DNA of 64,000 bases from Yponomeuta sedellus (GCA_934045075.1 OW203751.1:3793822-3857821); one strand, 5' to 3'. Positions 1 through 8,738 are shown, counted from the first letter of the stretch. Notes: generated by a model from the sequence alone, not told the origin. Program-made: numbers and translations.

Positions 1-77
1 GACCTTGACCCAGTGCAACTGATCACCAATCTTCGGCACGCTGCGTCCCTGCCGGACGACTTTGACATTTTTATAAA

Positions 78-240
78 CCTATTTAGAGGCTAAAAATTCC
101 ACCCATGCCGGGATTCGAACCCGCGACCTCTGGCTATCCGTGCCAGCGCTCTCCCAACTGAGCTAATGGGCGTCTCACCGGCATCAGTGAAATTTCGAAC
201 CTCTTTACACTATTCTCTGTATTGCGTACGTTCATTTTAC
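78..240 (-). mobile_element. Half of a tRNA-bearing foldback element
   Basis: On the minus strand this stretch reads as a tRNA-like head with an A-box-like TAGCTCAGTTGG, a B box GGTTCGAATCC and a CATGGGT end, followed by the family tail CTCTAAATAGGTTTTTA. The same unit occurs many times in the window, often as head-to-head inverted pairs (best at 6946-7340). It lies in the intron before the first visible exon. It is a repeat, not a functional tRNA gene. Bases 1-77 show no supportable feature. Confidence 0.75.
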
Positions 241-276
241 TACGGCTCTATCTTATATATCTTATCTCTCCAACAG

Positions 277-375
277 AGAAAGGCTACTGCATGCGCGGCG
301 ACCTCTGCCAGTGGGATCACGGCAGCGATCCTCTGGTGCTGGAAGATGTCCTCAGTCTCCCTCCCAGAGTACCTG
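277..375 (+). CDS. swm: RBM26/27 (swm) exon 1 of the window: CCCH zinc finger
   Basis: This is the first visible exon of the RBM26/27 orthologue, which in other animals is a nuclear RNA-binding protein linked to polyadenylated RNA metabolism. After the acceptor CAACAG, reading phase starts with two bases of a split codon and gives KGYCMRGDLCQWDHGSDPLV. This is the C-x5-C-x3-H part of a CCCH finger; its first cysteine must lie in the preceding exon, outside the window. The following LVLEDV matches the conserved sequence after the finger in the family. The donor is CTG|GTGAGT, leaving one base for the next codon. The gene is 5'-truncated by the window edge. The splice sites and phase fit the next exon exactly. 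Confidence 0.9.
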
Positions 376-599
376 GTGAGTCTCTTCATTAGAAAGATTT
401 ACATTCATCTATTCGCATAAACGATCTGCTCGCTTATTAACTTAGCAAACCGTCCACAATTTTTCACGACTTCGTTATCGGTAAACTTTGCAATCGGTCG
501 ACTTCTTGATCGGTTAACTAAGTAGCAACTAAGTTGACCAGGCGGTTTACTAAGTTGTCCGTAAGCGAACAAATGCCATAAATATGTCTCAATAGTATA

Positions 600-821
600 G
601 TCTGTTAGCTTTTAGAATATATCTCGGGCTCTAGAGTAGGCTTCGGCTGTCGCCGAAAGCACACGAGTGTAATACTACTTCCTGTTCTGTATAAAACTTT
701 TATTCGCTATTTTGAAAAGTTATGTCAAGTTAAGTGTCATATTAGTTCCGATATTTCTATTACACGAACATATCTGATTCTATCCTATAGTAACCGAGGT
801 GTATTCTAAAAGCTAACAGAC
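600..821. mobile_element. TA-target MITE, 222 bp
   Basis: Inverted termini GTCTGTTAGCTTTTAGAATA and their complement at 794-821 are flanked by TA on both sides (598-599 and 822-823). There is no coding capacity. A single related terminus occurs at about 15136-15165. The structure fits a Tc1/mariner-type non-autonomous element lying in the host intron, 76 bp before the next exon. Confidence 0.8.
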
Positions 822-897
822 TAAACCATCACGAAGGTTAAGCAACATAGGGTTCTGCATTCACAGATTTTGGAAAAAAATGCATTTTTCTCCACAG

Positions 898-1006
898 AGT
901 ACAACCCGCTGGCGCCCGACATCTGGCGCGGCGCCCCGCTCCCCCCCGGGGCGCCATACCCGCACCACCCGCCGCCGCCCCCGCGGGAACTCATCCCCAT
1001 ACCCAG
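898..1006 (+). CDS. swm: RBM26/27 (swm) exon 2 of the window: proline-rich linker
   Basis: After the acceptor CTCCACAG the exon completes a GAG codon and reads EYNPLAPDIWRGAPLPPGAP followed by a run of His/Pro and a PPPPP tract, ending in LIPIPR at the donor CCCAG|GTTAGT (phase 2). The EYNP motif followed by proline-rich low complexity is typical of the stretch between the CCCH finger and the first RRM of RBM26/27. GC content is far higher than in the surrounding intron, as in the other exons of this gene. Confidence 0.88.
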
Positions 1007-1285
1007 GTTAGTGTTCGGTGCCTCTTGGATTATTATTATTATTACTTTCATTGCAATTAAATTTTAACAATTAAATCGTTTCGTAATCGGCGAACTTAAT
1101 GCCATAAGCATTTTCTACCAGACAAACGCAGGAGGTTGGCGAGAAAGTTGGTAGGCGTGCAAAAAAAACAAAATGGTAATAACAGGATTATATAACATTA
1201 ATACTAGAGACTTGAGTTCTTTGAAGACTTTGTAAACTTATATTAATTTATTGCTCATAAGGTGCCACGAAGAAGTAAATTTTCT

Positions 1286-1652
1286 CGGAAGCGCTCGTGG
1301 CCTAGGCGAACCGAGTGATTGGAATCAATCACTTGGTTAAGCAACAACAGGCGCGGTCAGGTACGGGATGGGTGAGCGTCCCGTGACTACCGCTAGTGGC
1401 ATTTTTCCGAGCGCTTCCGTGCTTCGCAAGGCACGTTAAGCCGTTGGTGCCGGCTGTCACATAATGGCAGTCGTTAAGCCATGTCAGAGGCCTTATGGGT
1501 GGCTTGATAACTTCTGACAGTGAGGCCCGCCACTGTCTCACAATCCTCCAACAACCCGGACTTGGCCCCCGTGGTGGAGTATGGCCTAACCTTCCTGCGA
1601 TGCAGGAAGAGACCCGTGCCCCAGCAGTGGGGACATATAAGGGTTGATAACG
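1286..1652 (+). mobile_element. Complete 367-bp SINE (family B) with target duplication
   Basis: The element starts at GAAGCGCTCGTGGCCTAG (1288) and ends at GGGTTGATAACGA. It is flanked by the 9-bp duplication AAATTTTCT at 1277-1285 and 1653-1661. The length equals that of the second complete copy at 18295-18661. More than ten further full or partial copies lie on both strands of the window. It has no poly(A) tail; it ends in a short GAT-like run, as in SINEs that use CR1/L2/RTE-type machinery. Small ORFs inside it are not conserved genes. Confidence 0.85.
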
Positions 1653-1991
1653 AAATTTTCTAGAAAACTTTTATAGATGGTTTTTGACGGTTTGATAACT
1701 CTTTATTGTGTACTGTTCATGTTTGAGTTACTGTATGGTTGTATTTTTTTCTGGTTGTGTAATAAAGTGTTCTCTATCTATATAGTAAAAGTAAAAAAAA
1801 ATGTGTTACCAACTGAATTGAGCGACAAGCGTGTGATTAACACTCTTATTAATCTGTAACTTACATTTAACAAACAAAATGGACAGTGATATTATGATAT
1901 TATTTCAATGCGATGATAAGGTTCGATTTATAGTGGGCACTATTAGATCACTGCCTAGTAAAAGGTTAAATGTATTATCGATCTATTTCAG

Positions 1992-2098
1992 GATCCGTGA
2001 CGCCCCTCCCATGCCGATGATGGTGTCAATGCCACCGGCGCCCCCACCAGTCAGGCATCTGGCGCCCCCGCCTAAGAATTTCGACTACAACAGATTAG
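1992..2098 (+). CDS. swm: RBM26/27 (swm) exon 3 of the window: Met/Pro-rich linker
   Basis: After acceptor ATTTCAG the exon completes an Arg codon and reads IRDAPPMPMMVSMPPAPPPV, then RHLAPPPKNFDYNRL, ending at TTAG|GTGAGT (phase 1). It continues the proline-rich linker before RRM1; Met/Pro-rich low complexity and an NFDYNRLG-like motif are expected there. Degenerate copies of its 3' half follow directly in the intron (2140-2330). Confidence 0.87.
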
Positions 2099-2139
2099 GT
2101 GAGTCGGCTGACTGATTTGTTTATGAGCCCCTCTTCCTC

Positions 2140-2330
2140 CGCGCCCCTCAGTCAAACATTTGGCGCTCTCGCACAAGAATTTCGACGACAGCAGATTAGA
2201 CGAGTTAGCTGACTGATTTGTTTATGACTCCCCCCCCCCTCAGACATTTGGTGCCCCAGCTCAGGAATTTCGACTAAGACAGAATCGGGCACCCCCACCA
2301 CCCAAGAATTCCGTTTACAACAGATTGACT
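2140..2330 (+). pseudogene. Decayed tandem copies of the 3' half of exon 3
   Basis: Three successive stretches resemble the end of the preceding exon. Each has a Pro-rich start, then CATTTGG or similar, AAGAATTTCGAC and AGATTAG. Two also carry the following intron sequence GCTGACTGATTTGTTTATGA. All are broken by stops or frame changes, and the donor GT is lost in at least one. They look like local tandem duplications of exon end plus intron start that have decayed. Confidence 0.65.
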
Positions 2331-2608
2331 GCTGTGGTTATGTATGCGTTTTTATTGACGTATAAATCTGACTAGTCGATTGCATAGTCTAGTCCAGAAA
2401 TTTTTATGTTTGTAGAAAAAAATTGTTACTTTGGATTCAATCGTGCAGATATAGGTTTTTTTTATTGGTCTTTGTGTATTTTAAAGTGATAAGTTTCAAT
2501 GGGAACTATTATGCCACTGCCTAGTAAAGAATTCACCCTTTATCAACAACTAAGCATAGAAAAACTAAGTTTTATGTAAAATTTCAGTAATTTTATTAAG
2601 ACCCCCGA

Positions 2609-3030
2609 CAGCGGTGGTAGCTCAGTGGGTAGAACCATAGACTGGCAAGCGAGAGCCCCAGGTTCGATCCCGAGAGCGGGCATGTACCAATGACTTTGTT
2701 TAATTTCAAAGTTACGTACATTTGCGAATTTGCAGTTGCAATACCACACGCTAACGGTGAAGGAAAACATCGTGAGGAAACCCGCGGCTTGGTTGGCTCC
2801 GCACGTATTGACTAGTCTTTCCTGTGGGCTAGGCCGACTAAGCTGTCAGGATGGTATAGGTGCTGGGCAAGCCTACACCATCTATAAAAAAACCATGACC
2901 CAGGCACTACAGCGTTGGAGTGGTCCCTTCACCCATCTAGTGTGAGTGAAGATACCACTGGACGCTGTATAAATAATCTCATTAAGTAGATGCAAAAAGG
3001 CCAATATTATATTATTATTATTATTATTAA
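2609..3030 (+). mobile_element. tRNA-headed SINE (family D), about 420 bp
   Basis: The head is GGTGGTAGCTCAGTGGGTAG with B box GGTTCGATCCC. A body follows with the motif GTGAAGGAAAACATCGTGAG, common to several SINEs here, and the 3' end is an (ATT)n run at 3008-3030. A second nearly full copy is at 22789-23185, and a head variant is at 8304-8483. Confidence 0.8.
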
Positions 3031-3039
3031 GACCCCAGT

Positions 3040-3800
3040 TGGAGTTTGATTAGTTTATGAAAACGATAGTTTTCAACCTTTCTTAACTGAGTCTTCCTTT
3101 CTCCTCGCAGGCTTAAACGATGGTTTTCAACCTTTTTTTAACTGAGTCTTTTCCTCCCTCCTCGCAGGCAAAGTCAATGGTTTTCAACCTTTTTTAACTG
3201 AGTCTTCTCTCCTCGCAGGCAAAAACGATAGTTTTCAATCTTTTTTAACTGAGTCTTCCTCTCTCCTCGCAGGCAAAAACGATAGTTTTCAACCTTTTTT
3301 AACTGAGTCTCCCTCTCTCCTCGCAGGCAAAAACGATAGTTTTTAACCTTTTTAACTGAGTTTTCCTCTCTCCCCGCAGGCAACCAACGATGGTTTTCAA
3401 CTTTTTTTAACTGAGTCTTCCTCTCTCCCCGCAGGCTTAAACGGTGGTTTTCAACCTTTTTTAACTGAGTCTTCCTCTCTCCCCGCAAGCTTGAACGGTG
3501 GCTCTCAACCTTTTTTTCAATGAGTCATTACCTCTCTCCCCGCTGACAAAAACAATGGTTTTCAACCTTTTTTTAACTGAGTCTTCCTCTCTCCCCGCAG
3601 GCAAGAAACTATGGTTTTCAACCTTTTTTAAATCAGTCTTCCTCTCTCCCCGCAGGCGAAAACGATGGTTTTCAACCTTTTTAACTGAGTCTTCCTCTCC
3701 CACGCAGGCCCATTTTTAACTGAATCTTTTCTTCTCTCCCCGCAGGCAAGAAGAGATGGTTTTTAACCTTTTTTTAACTGAGTCTTCCTCCCCCCCGCAG
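3040..3800 (+). repeat. Minisatellite of splice-acceptor-like units before the RRM1 exon
   Basis: About 14 units of roughly 54 bp each contain GGTTTTCAACCTTTTTTAAC, a T/C tract and CGCAGG. The intact CGCAG sites I can place begin at 3106, 3163, 3214, 3268, 3322, 3375, 3430, 3596, 3651, 3703, 3741 and 3796. Units near 3485 and 3540 have lost the AG or the spacing. The last unit is the real acceptor of the RRM1 exon, so the array is a tandem expansion of the 3' splice site itself. Minus-strand repetitive ORFs across it are a by-product of the period being near a multiple of three. Confidence 0.9.
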
Positions 3801-3934
3801 GCCCCTCCCGCCCCCCGATGGGTCCCAACGCGTCAAACTGCTCGCTGGAAGTGAAGAAGGTGCCGCGAGGTCTCAACGACATCACGCACCTCAATAACCA
3901 CTTCAGCAAGTTCGGAAAGATCGTCAATATACAG
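3801..3934 (+). CDS. swm: RBM26/27 (swm) exon 4 of the window: first half of RRM1
   Basis: The exon starts right after the last CCGCAG of the acceptor array. It completes a Gly codon, reads through a short Pro/Asn stretch (PPMGPNASN) and enters the first RRM with CSLEVKKVPRGLNDITHLNN, then HFSKFGKIVNIQ. This covers beta1, alpha1 and beta2 of the domain and closely matches RBM26/27. It ends in phase 0 at ACAG|GTGACG. An open, phase-compatible relative of this exon lies 0.7 kb downstream (4643-4722). Confidence 0.93.
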
Positions 3935-4640
3935 GTGACGGCTGCTGTCTTGGTGACGGTTGAGGCTTTGTTATATTTGTTGATGTGAATAACTGTGTTT
4001 TATTGTATTGCCATATTGAAAAAAAAATAAGCTAAAATGCATACAAATGATAAAAAAAAATTTAGTGTCGAATGATAAAAAAAATATGCATAAATCACCA
4101 AGAGGTTGATGAAAAAAGAATATTTTATTGTATTGCCATGTTAAAACATTAAAAACAATCAATTGATACAAAAAAAACACGGCTGTCTTCTTGGTGATTT
4201 TGAGTCATTGTAATATTTATTACAATGTATTTATTATATTGAATTGGAATATTAAAAAAAGTTGAAAAAAACATACAAATGACACAAAAAAATTGAGTGT
4301 CGAATGATAAAAAAGTAATGCTCAAACATTATGTTACTATGAATTAAGGGTATAAAAAAATATTAGTACAATATGATAAAAAAGTAACAACTTATAAGAA
4401 AAAAAAAACAGAAAAATATTTACAGAATTTTCTAAAAAAATACAAGCTCTAAATATTGAATTTACCTCTCAAACAATGAAGAAAAAAAACAGAAAACATG
4501 TCAAAAAAAAAGCGTGCATAGAATGAAAGTTGTGTGTCACGCAAGAATACACAAAGAGTAGTTCCATCCTGCTCTCACCCGCTATTTGAGTGCGGCATGG
4601 GGCGATAATTTGTCTATTAGTCGCGCACCTTATGCTACGG
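3935..4640 (+). repeat. A/T-rich intron with internal duplication
   Basis: The start of the intron (GGCTGCTGTCTTGGTGA, then TTTTATTGTATTGCCAT and TTTAGTGTCGAATGATAAA) recurs in altered form from about 4128 onward (CGGCTGTCTTCTTGGTGA at 4180, TTGAGTGTCGAATGATAAA at 4292). This suggests a tandem duplication that started beside the RRM1 exon, consistent with the exon relative at 4643. No coding signal is visible. Confidence 0.5.
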
Positions 4641-4642
4641 AG

Positions 4643-4722
4643 GCGAAGTGGAGAGGGTCTTGGGACGTCTGAACGACATACCGCCACTGATCAACCGCTT
4701 CTGGAAAATCGTCGACATACAG
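4643..4722 (+). pseudogene. Diverged duplicate of the RRM1 first-half exon
   Basis: Read after the AG at 4641-4642 in phase 1, this stretch gives EVERVLGRLNDIPPLINRFW then KIVDIQ. It aligns with EVKKVPRGLNDITHLNNHFSKFG then KIVNIQ of the true exon, with a three-residue deletion before KIV. It has no stop, and it keeps the same entry and exit phases (1 and 0) and a CAG|GTGATC donor. Its acceptor lacks a good pyrimidine tract. It may be a dead copy or an alternative exon; the first is more likely. Confidence 0.6.
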
Positions 4723-4726
4723 GTGA

Positions 4727-4911
4727 TCTATATATATAAAAATGAATCCCTTTTTCACTTGGTCACGGCATCACGCGTGAATGGCTGGACCGATTTCACT
4801 AATTCTTTTTTTGTTGTATTTGTTATTATTAGGAGAAAGTTCTTATGTAAAAAAAGGTAACAGATATTTCTTCTTATTATAGGGCGGAACGAAGTTCGCC
4901 GGGACAGCTAG
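4727..4911 (+). mobile_element. Short non-autonomous Helitron-like element
   Basis: It begins TCTATATATATAAAAATGAA after an A and ends with hairpin GGCGGAACGAAGTTCGCC, then GGGACAG and CTAG, followed by T. These are the Helitron hallmarks: 5' TC, a hairpin close to a 3' CTAG, and insertion between A and T. It sits 4 bp after the donor of the duplicated RRM1 exon. Related ends are at 33350-33510 and 45943-46119. Confidence 0.75.
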
Positions 4912-5303
4912 TATTAAATATATTGTCGCGGTCCTATCCCGAACCATCTACAAGCCTTCTGTAAGCCTATCGAATAGTCGCCGCCTGCTGCGTTTTAGTA
5001 ACGCTGCAAGCTGGGGGCCGTGAAAGGAAGATTTTCTTTTTTGAGTAATAAAAAAAAGTAGTTCTCAAGAAGTGTGTAGATGGCGCTGAACTGACTACGT
5101 CACTAGCCGTGTCTTGCGATTTGAGACGATTGATCGACAAAATATTGTTATTTTGTTTTCTCTTCCTTGTAATTTTATTTCAACATGTGATGTAAGTGAC
5201 TAATTGCATAATGTAAGTTTCGTTTTACGATCTCAAAAATGAAAGAGAAATAATAAAAAAAATAATGTGGTTTTCCGTACCTCGCAGTAATTTACCAAGT
5301 TCG

Positions 5304-5655
5304 TCGTCGTCTGGCTGTACTAGTCCACTGCTGGACATAGCCCTCCCCTAATGAGCGCCATAGCGCCCTGTCTTCAGCTTGCCGCATCCAGCATCTGCCG
5401 GCAGTTTTTCGCAGATCGTCATCCCACCTGGTCGGAGGGCGTCCTACACTACGTTTGCCGAGTCGCGGTCTCCAATCATGGACACATTTACTCCAACGGT
5501 TGTCGGTTCTTCGCGAGATATGGCCAGCCCACTGCCACTTCAGCTCGCTGATTCTCTGAGCTATGTCGATAACTTTGGTTCTCTGTCGGATGCGTTCGTT
5601 ACGAATCCTATCCTTCAGAGAAACTCCGAGCATATCTACCAAGAACTTACCTAGT
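5304..5655 (-). mobile_element. RTE-like LINE, C-terminal ORF fragment
   Basis: The minus strand is open for 116 codons and reads VIDIAQRISELKWQWAGHIS then RRTDNRWSK and VGRPPTRWDDDLRKTAGRCW. This is the characteristic C-terminal tail after the reverse transcriptase of insect RTE-type LINE ORFs. Only the 3' end is present, the usual 5'-truncated remnant. Confidence 0.8.
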
Positions 5656-5773
5656 TCAGCGCCATCTATCCAGTGACTAGGGAAGTATTTAAAAACAAAA
5701 AGAAAATCCCTCGTTACGTTTTTGGACCGTTAACATGCCATAAACTTCTACACTGAGCAAATAGGTATAACAA

Positions 5774-6008
5774 CCGGCCTCGGTGGCGCAGCGGTTTGGC
5801 ACGCTGCTGTAAAACCGAAGGTCTCGGATTCGATCCCTGGCCGGGTCAAACTAGGAAACGAACTTTTCTAGTTTGCCTCTTGGATGTTATGTATGAATTT
5901 ATTGTATTAAATCTATCGTTGAGTTAGCACCTTATAATACAAGACATTTGGTTGTACTTAGTATAGGGCTAACGAGGTCTGTGTAATATGTCCATGAATA
6001 TTTATTAA
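5774..6008 (+). mobile_element. tRNA-headed SINE (family C) ending next to an exon
   Basis: The head CGGCCTCGGTGGCGCAGCGG with B box GATTCGATCCC is followed by a body ending GGGCTAACGAGGTCTGTGTA and ATGTCCATGAATATTTATT. The reverse copy at 7761-8013 covers the same extent, and a 3' fragment lies at 18933-18990. The element stops only about 24 bp before the next exon. Confidence 0.8.
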
Positions 6009-6032
6009 TGTTTCTATCACGATGGCCCGCAG

Positions 6033-6164
6033 GTGAGCTTCGAGGGTGACCCCGAGGCCGCGCTGATCACCTTCTCCACTCACACGGAGGCCAACGTGGC
6101 CTACAAAAGCACTGAGGCCGTTCTCAACAACCGCTTCATCAAAGTCTTCTGGCACAACCCTGAG
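6033..6164 (+). CDS. swm: RBM26/27 (swm) exon 5 of the window: second half of RRM1
   Basis: After acceptor CCCGCAG the exon reads in phase 0 VSFEGDPEAALITFSTHTEA, then NVAYKSTEAVLNNRFIKVFW and HNPE, ending at GAG|GTGAGT. This supplies beta3 with the RNP1-like core (AALITF), alpha2 and beta4 of RRM1; the FIKVFWHNPE ending is nearly invariant in RBM26/27. Only about 24 bp separate it from a SINE, so its branch point and pyrimidine tract are short or TE-derived. Confidence 0.95.
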
Positions 6165-6196
6165 GTGAGTCAAATTACCCGGTTTTTTGATAGAAC

Positions 6197-6535
6197 TGAA
6201 TGAATGAAAAGGTTTTATTCAAAGTAGCGCAGAAACTGCGGCTTAATGAACGTTACAATACAAACTATTTCCATTTTAAAATCTAGATCATTTTGGAGAA
6301 AAATGGAGAAATAAATTCCCTCGCTCTTAGCGATAACATTGCTCATAGCATAACATTACTCAGATTTAGAGGCCTTATGGGCGGCTTGATAACTTCTGAC
6401 AGTAAGGCCCGCCACTGTCTTACAATCCTCCACCAACCCGGACTTGGCCCCCGTGGTGGAGTATGGCCTAACCTTCCTGCGATGCAGGAAGAGACCCGTG
6501 GCCCAGCAGTGGGGACATACGAGGGTTGATAATGA
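6197..6535 (+). mobile_element. Repeat fragment plus 3' half of SINE family B
   Basis: Bases 6197-6307 (AAAAGGTTTTATTCAAAGTA, then CAGAAACTGCGGCTTAATGA) recur at 9553-9690 and in part at 15028-15095, so they are an interspersed repeat of unknown class. From about 6363 the sequence is the 3' half of SINE family B, ending in GAGGGTTGATAATGAT. No gene is visible; the small ORFs here belong to the SINE. Confidence 0.7.
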
Positions 6536-6945
6536 TATTGACTCAGATTTAAGAAATCATTGTTGTATTCTTTTTTCTGGTTGTGCAATGAAGTGTTATC
6601 TATCCATCTATCCAAACTTAGTCTTATCAAAGTCCTTAATTAACAGAGCTTACATAATTATTATAAAACATAGAACTTATGCATTTTACTGGCTTTAATT
6701 CCAGACATCGTTTTCATCTGAATAATCCTTCACGTTATAGTAGCCCTGTTGGCACAATACTAACACATTAAATGAACCACGTTTCAGGCAAGCTTAATTA
6801 TATCTTCATCGATTTTATTATAGAAGCGTATACAATGCCCCATGAAGGATGTATTAACCTTTGCCAGCCTAAATAGTGGGAACAAAAGTTTATGTTTATG
6901 GGTGTTACGAGTCCGTACCTGCACCGTATGCAATGTAACAAAGGC

Positions 6946-7340
6946 GGATTTAAAAACCTATTTAGAGGCTAAAAATTTCACCCATGCCGGGATTCGAACC
7001 CGCAACCTTTGGCTATCCGTGCCAGCGCTCTACCAATTGAGCCAATGGGCGACTCACCGGCATCAGTGAAATTTCGAACCTCTACACTATTCTCTGTATT
7101 ACGCACAGGCAGCGACATCTGGCTTAAGCAAATTGCATCACTTACAGCCCCGACTACCTACTTTGCAGTTAGGTTTAACATCGGAACGATATCACTGTAC
7201 CTGATGCCGGTGAGTCGCCCATTGGCTCAATTGGTAGAGCCCTGGCACGGATAGCCAGAGGTTGCGGGTTCGAATCCCGGCATGGGTGAAATTTTTAGCC
7301 TCTAAATAGGTTTTTAAATTTGTCCTTAGCACGGGTTAGT
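6946..7340. mobile_element. Complete foldback element with a tRNA-like unit in each inverted terminus
   Basis: The left arm (ending near 7065) and the right arm (from about 7205) are inverted copies of about 120 bp. Each contains CTATTTAGAGGCTAAAAATT or its complement, then a cloverleaf-like sequence with A-box- and B-box-like motifs and CCCATGCCGGGATTCGAACC or its complement. The tRNA-like units are head to head, so any Pol III transcription would run outward. The centre (7080-7200) shares GGCAGCGACATCTGGCT with other members. Arms without a centre occur at 7539-7694, 23222-23452, 35255-35480 and 36499-36660. Confidence 0.75.
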
Positions 7341-7538
7341 TCATTACAAATAAAAAAAAATAGTATAAAGGCAGATTCCCAATACAATATAAATCATTTG
7401 AAGGATTGCCAAATCTAGATGCTGAGCAAGCAAACACTTAACGTGAGGTCTCCGCGAGCAGCCCCGACGCCTTTGCCGCACCACCGCTGGTAGCGCGAGA
7501 ACATCCCTGATCATCGTGATCAATAGAATAACTTGGTA

Positions 7539-7694
7539 TTTAAAAACCTATTTAGAGCCTAAAATTCCACCCATGCCGGGATTCGAACCCGCGACCTCTA
7601 GCTATCCGGGCCAGAGGTCAGAGAATCCTGGCATGGGTGGAATTTTAGCCTCTAAATAGGTTTTTAAAATTGTCCTTAGCACGGGTTAGTGCAT
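7539..7694. mobile_element. Centre-deleted tRNA foldback hairpin
   Basis: Two inverted arms of the tRNA-bearing family meet inside the tRNA-like part (near 7614) and form a near-perfect hairpin. The right side continues into AAAATTGTCCTTAGCACGGG, the outer end of the family. Confidence 0.75.
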
Positions 7695-7760
7695 AAGAAT
7701 ATAACTTAGTATTTCATTTAAAAGTGTAATTCAATCGAGGATTAAATTTTTTTTTTTTTT

Positions 7761-8013
7761 TTTAATAATTATTCATGGACATATTACTACACAGATCTCG
7801 TTAGCCCTATACTAAGTACAACTTTACTAAATGACTTGTGTTATAGGCGCTAACTCGACGATAGATTTAATACAATAAATACATAGGTAGATAACATCCA
7901 AGACCCGAGACAAACTAGAAAAGTTCGTTTCCTAATTTGACCCGGCCGGGGATCGAACCCAGAACCTTCGATTTTACAGTCAGCGTGCCAAACCGCTGCG
8001 CCACCGAGGCCGT
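7761..8013 (-). mobile_element. tRNA-headed SINE (family C), reverse copy
   Basis: This is the reverse complement of the 5774-6008 element. The 3' end lies at 7761 (ATTCATGGACATATTACTAC) and the tRNA-like head ends near 8013 (GCCACCGAGGCCG). A T-rich run precedes it at 7749-7762. Confidence 0.8.
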
Positions 8014-8040
8014 CAGTCATTAAATCAACATCGAGTTGAA

Positions 8041-8130
8041 CTTTAAAAACCTATTTAGAGGCTAAAAATTTCACCCATGCCGGGATTCGAACCCGCAACC
8101 TCTGGCTATCCGTGCCAGAGGTTGCGGAGA
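8041..8130 (-). mobile_element. Fragment of tRNA foldback arm
   Basis: This is a left arm of the tRNA-bearing foldback family, collapsed at CCGTGCCAGAGGTTGCGG into a short hairpin. No right outer end is present. Confidence 0.65.
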
Positions 8131-8303
8131 GTTGAACTTTGTCTTGTTTTTTGTTTAAAAACCCTCTGACGGCCGAGTCCATGTTTTGGGTCTTTAAGTA
8201 CGACTCAGCTCGCCAGCAATCTGTCTGATGGCCAGGCCAGCGGTCCGGTGGACGTCCGACGCTGCTCGGAAAAAGATGCTAACGGCATGAACTCTCCCAC
8301 TAG

Positions 8304-8483
8304 AGCGGTGGTAGCGGAGCGGTGTAGATCGCCGGCTTCTCAATCGGGAGGTCGTGGGTTCGAACCCCGGCATGTACCAATGACTTTGTTTTCTAAGTTA
8401 TGTACATTTGTGAAATTATAGTAGCAATACTACTCGCTGACGGTGAGGGAAAACATCGTAAGGAAACCCAAGTGTCTCAGGTG
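8304..8483 (+). mobile_element. tRNA-headed SINE related to family D
   Basis: The head GGTGGTAGCGGAGCGGTGTA with B box GGTTCGAACCCC is followed by CATGTACCAATGACTTTGTT and GGGAAAACATCGTAAGGAAA, the central motif shared with the family D copies. The head differs, so this is a related family built on another tRNA-like start. Confidence 0.7.
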
Positions 8484-8578
8484 TTAGCGTACCTCAGCGC
8501 TTGCTACGTACAATGGCCCAACTATGAGGCTAAGTGCGGAAATCTCAGGTCTAACTAACTAACCTCTCTCCCCCACAG

Positions 8579-8734
8579 AGTAAGCAGGAGAACGTGCCGC
8601 CCGGGGCTGCGGCGGCGGCCGCCAGGGCGGAGCCCCGGCCTCCGGGCTCACACAACAAAGTGCTCATCAACAAAGACAACATGAAGCTCACCGCTGACAA
8701 CAAGCAGGCGGCCATCGTCGCCGCGGCCGAGAAG
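8579..8734 (+). CDS. swm: RBM26/27 (swm) exon 6 of the window: linker after RRM1
   Basis: After acceptor CCCCACAG the exon reads in phase 0 SKQENVPPGAAAAAARAEPR, then PPGSHNKVLINKDNMKLTAD and NKQAAIVAAAEK. It ends at AAG|GTAATC, a slightly weak donor. Alanine-rich low complexity is followed by a Lys/Asn/Asp stretch, then the beginning of the helical region that leads into the coiled coil. Only a few bases after the donor a transposon terminus begins (8739). Confidence 0.9.
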
Positions 8735-8738
8735 GTAA

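Noticed and set aside
1..60. Short open stretch reading DLDPVQLITNLRHAASLPDD as an upstream exon
   Set aside because: No donor site follows before the foldback repeat and it does not match the RBM26/27 sequence expected before the zinc finger; too short to assign.
3174..3703. Repetitive minus-strand ORFs rich in RGERKTQLKKVENH
   Set aside because: They are the translation of the acceptor minisatellite, whose period is near a multiple of three; no start context or homologue.
3040..3800. CRISPR array
   Set aside because: Units are contiguous without unique spacers, in a eukaryotic intron; it is a minisatellite.
6950..7290. Functional tRNA genes
   Set aside because: The cloverleaf-like sequences occur in many copies always joined to the same repeat tails and often as inverted pairs, so they are parts of a mobile family.
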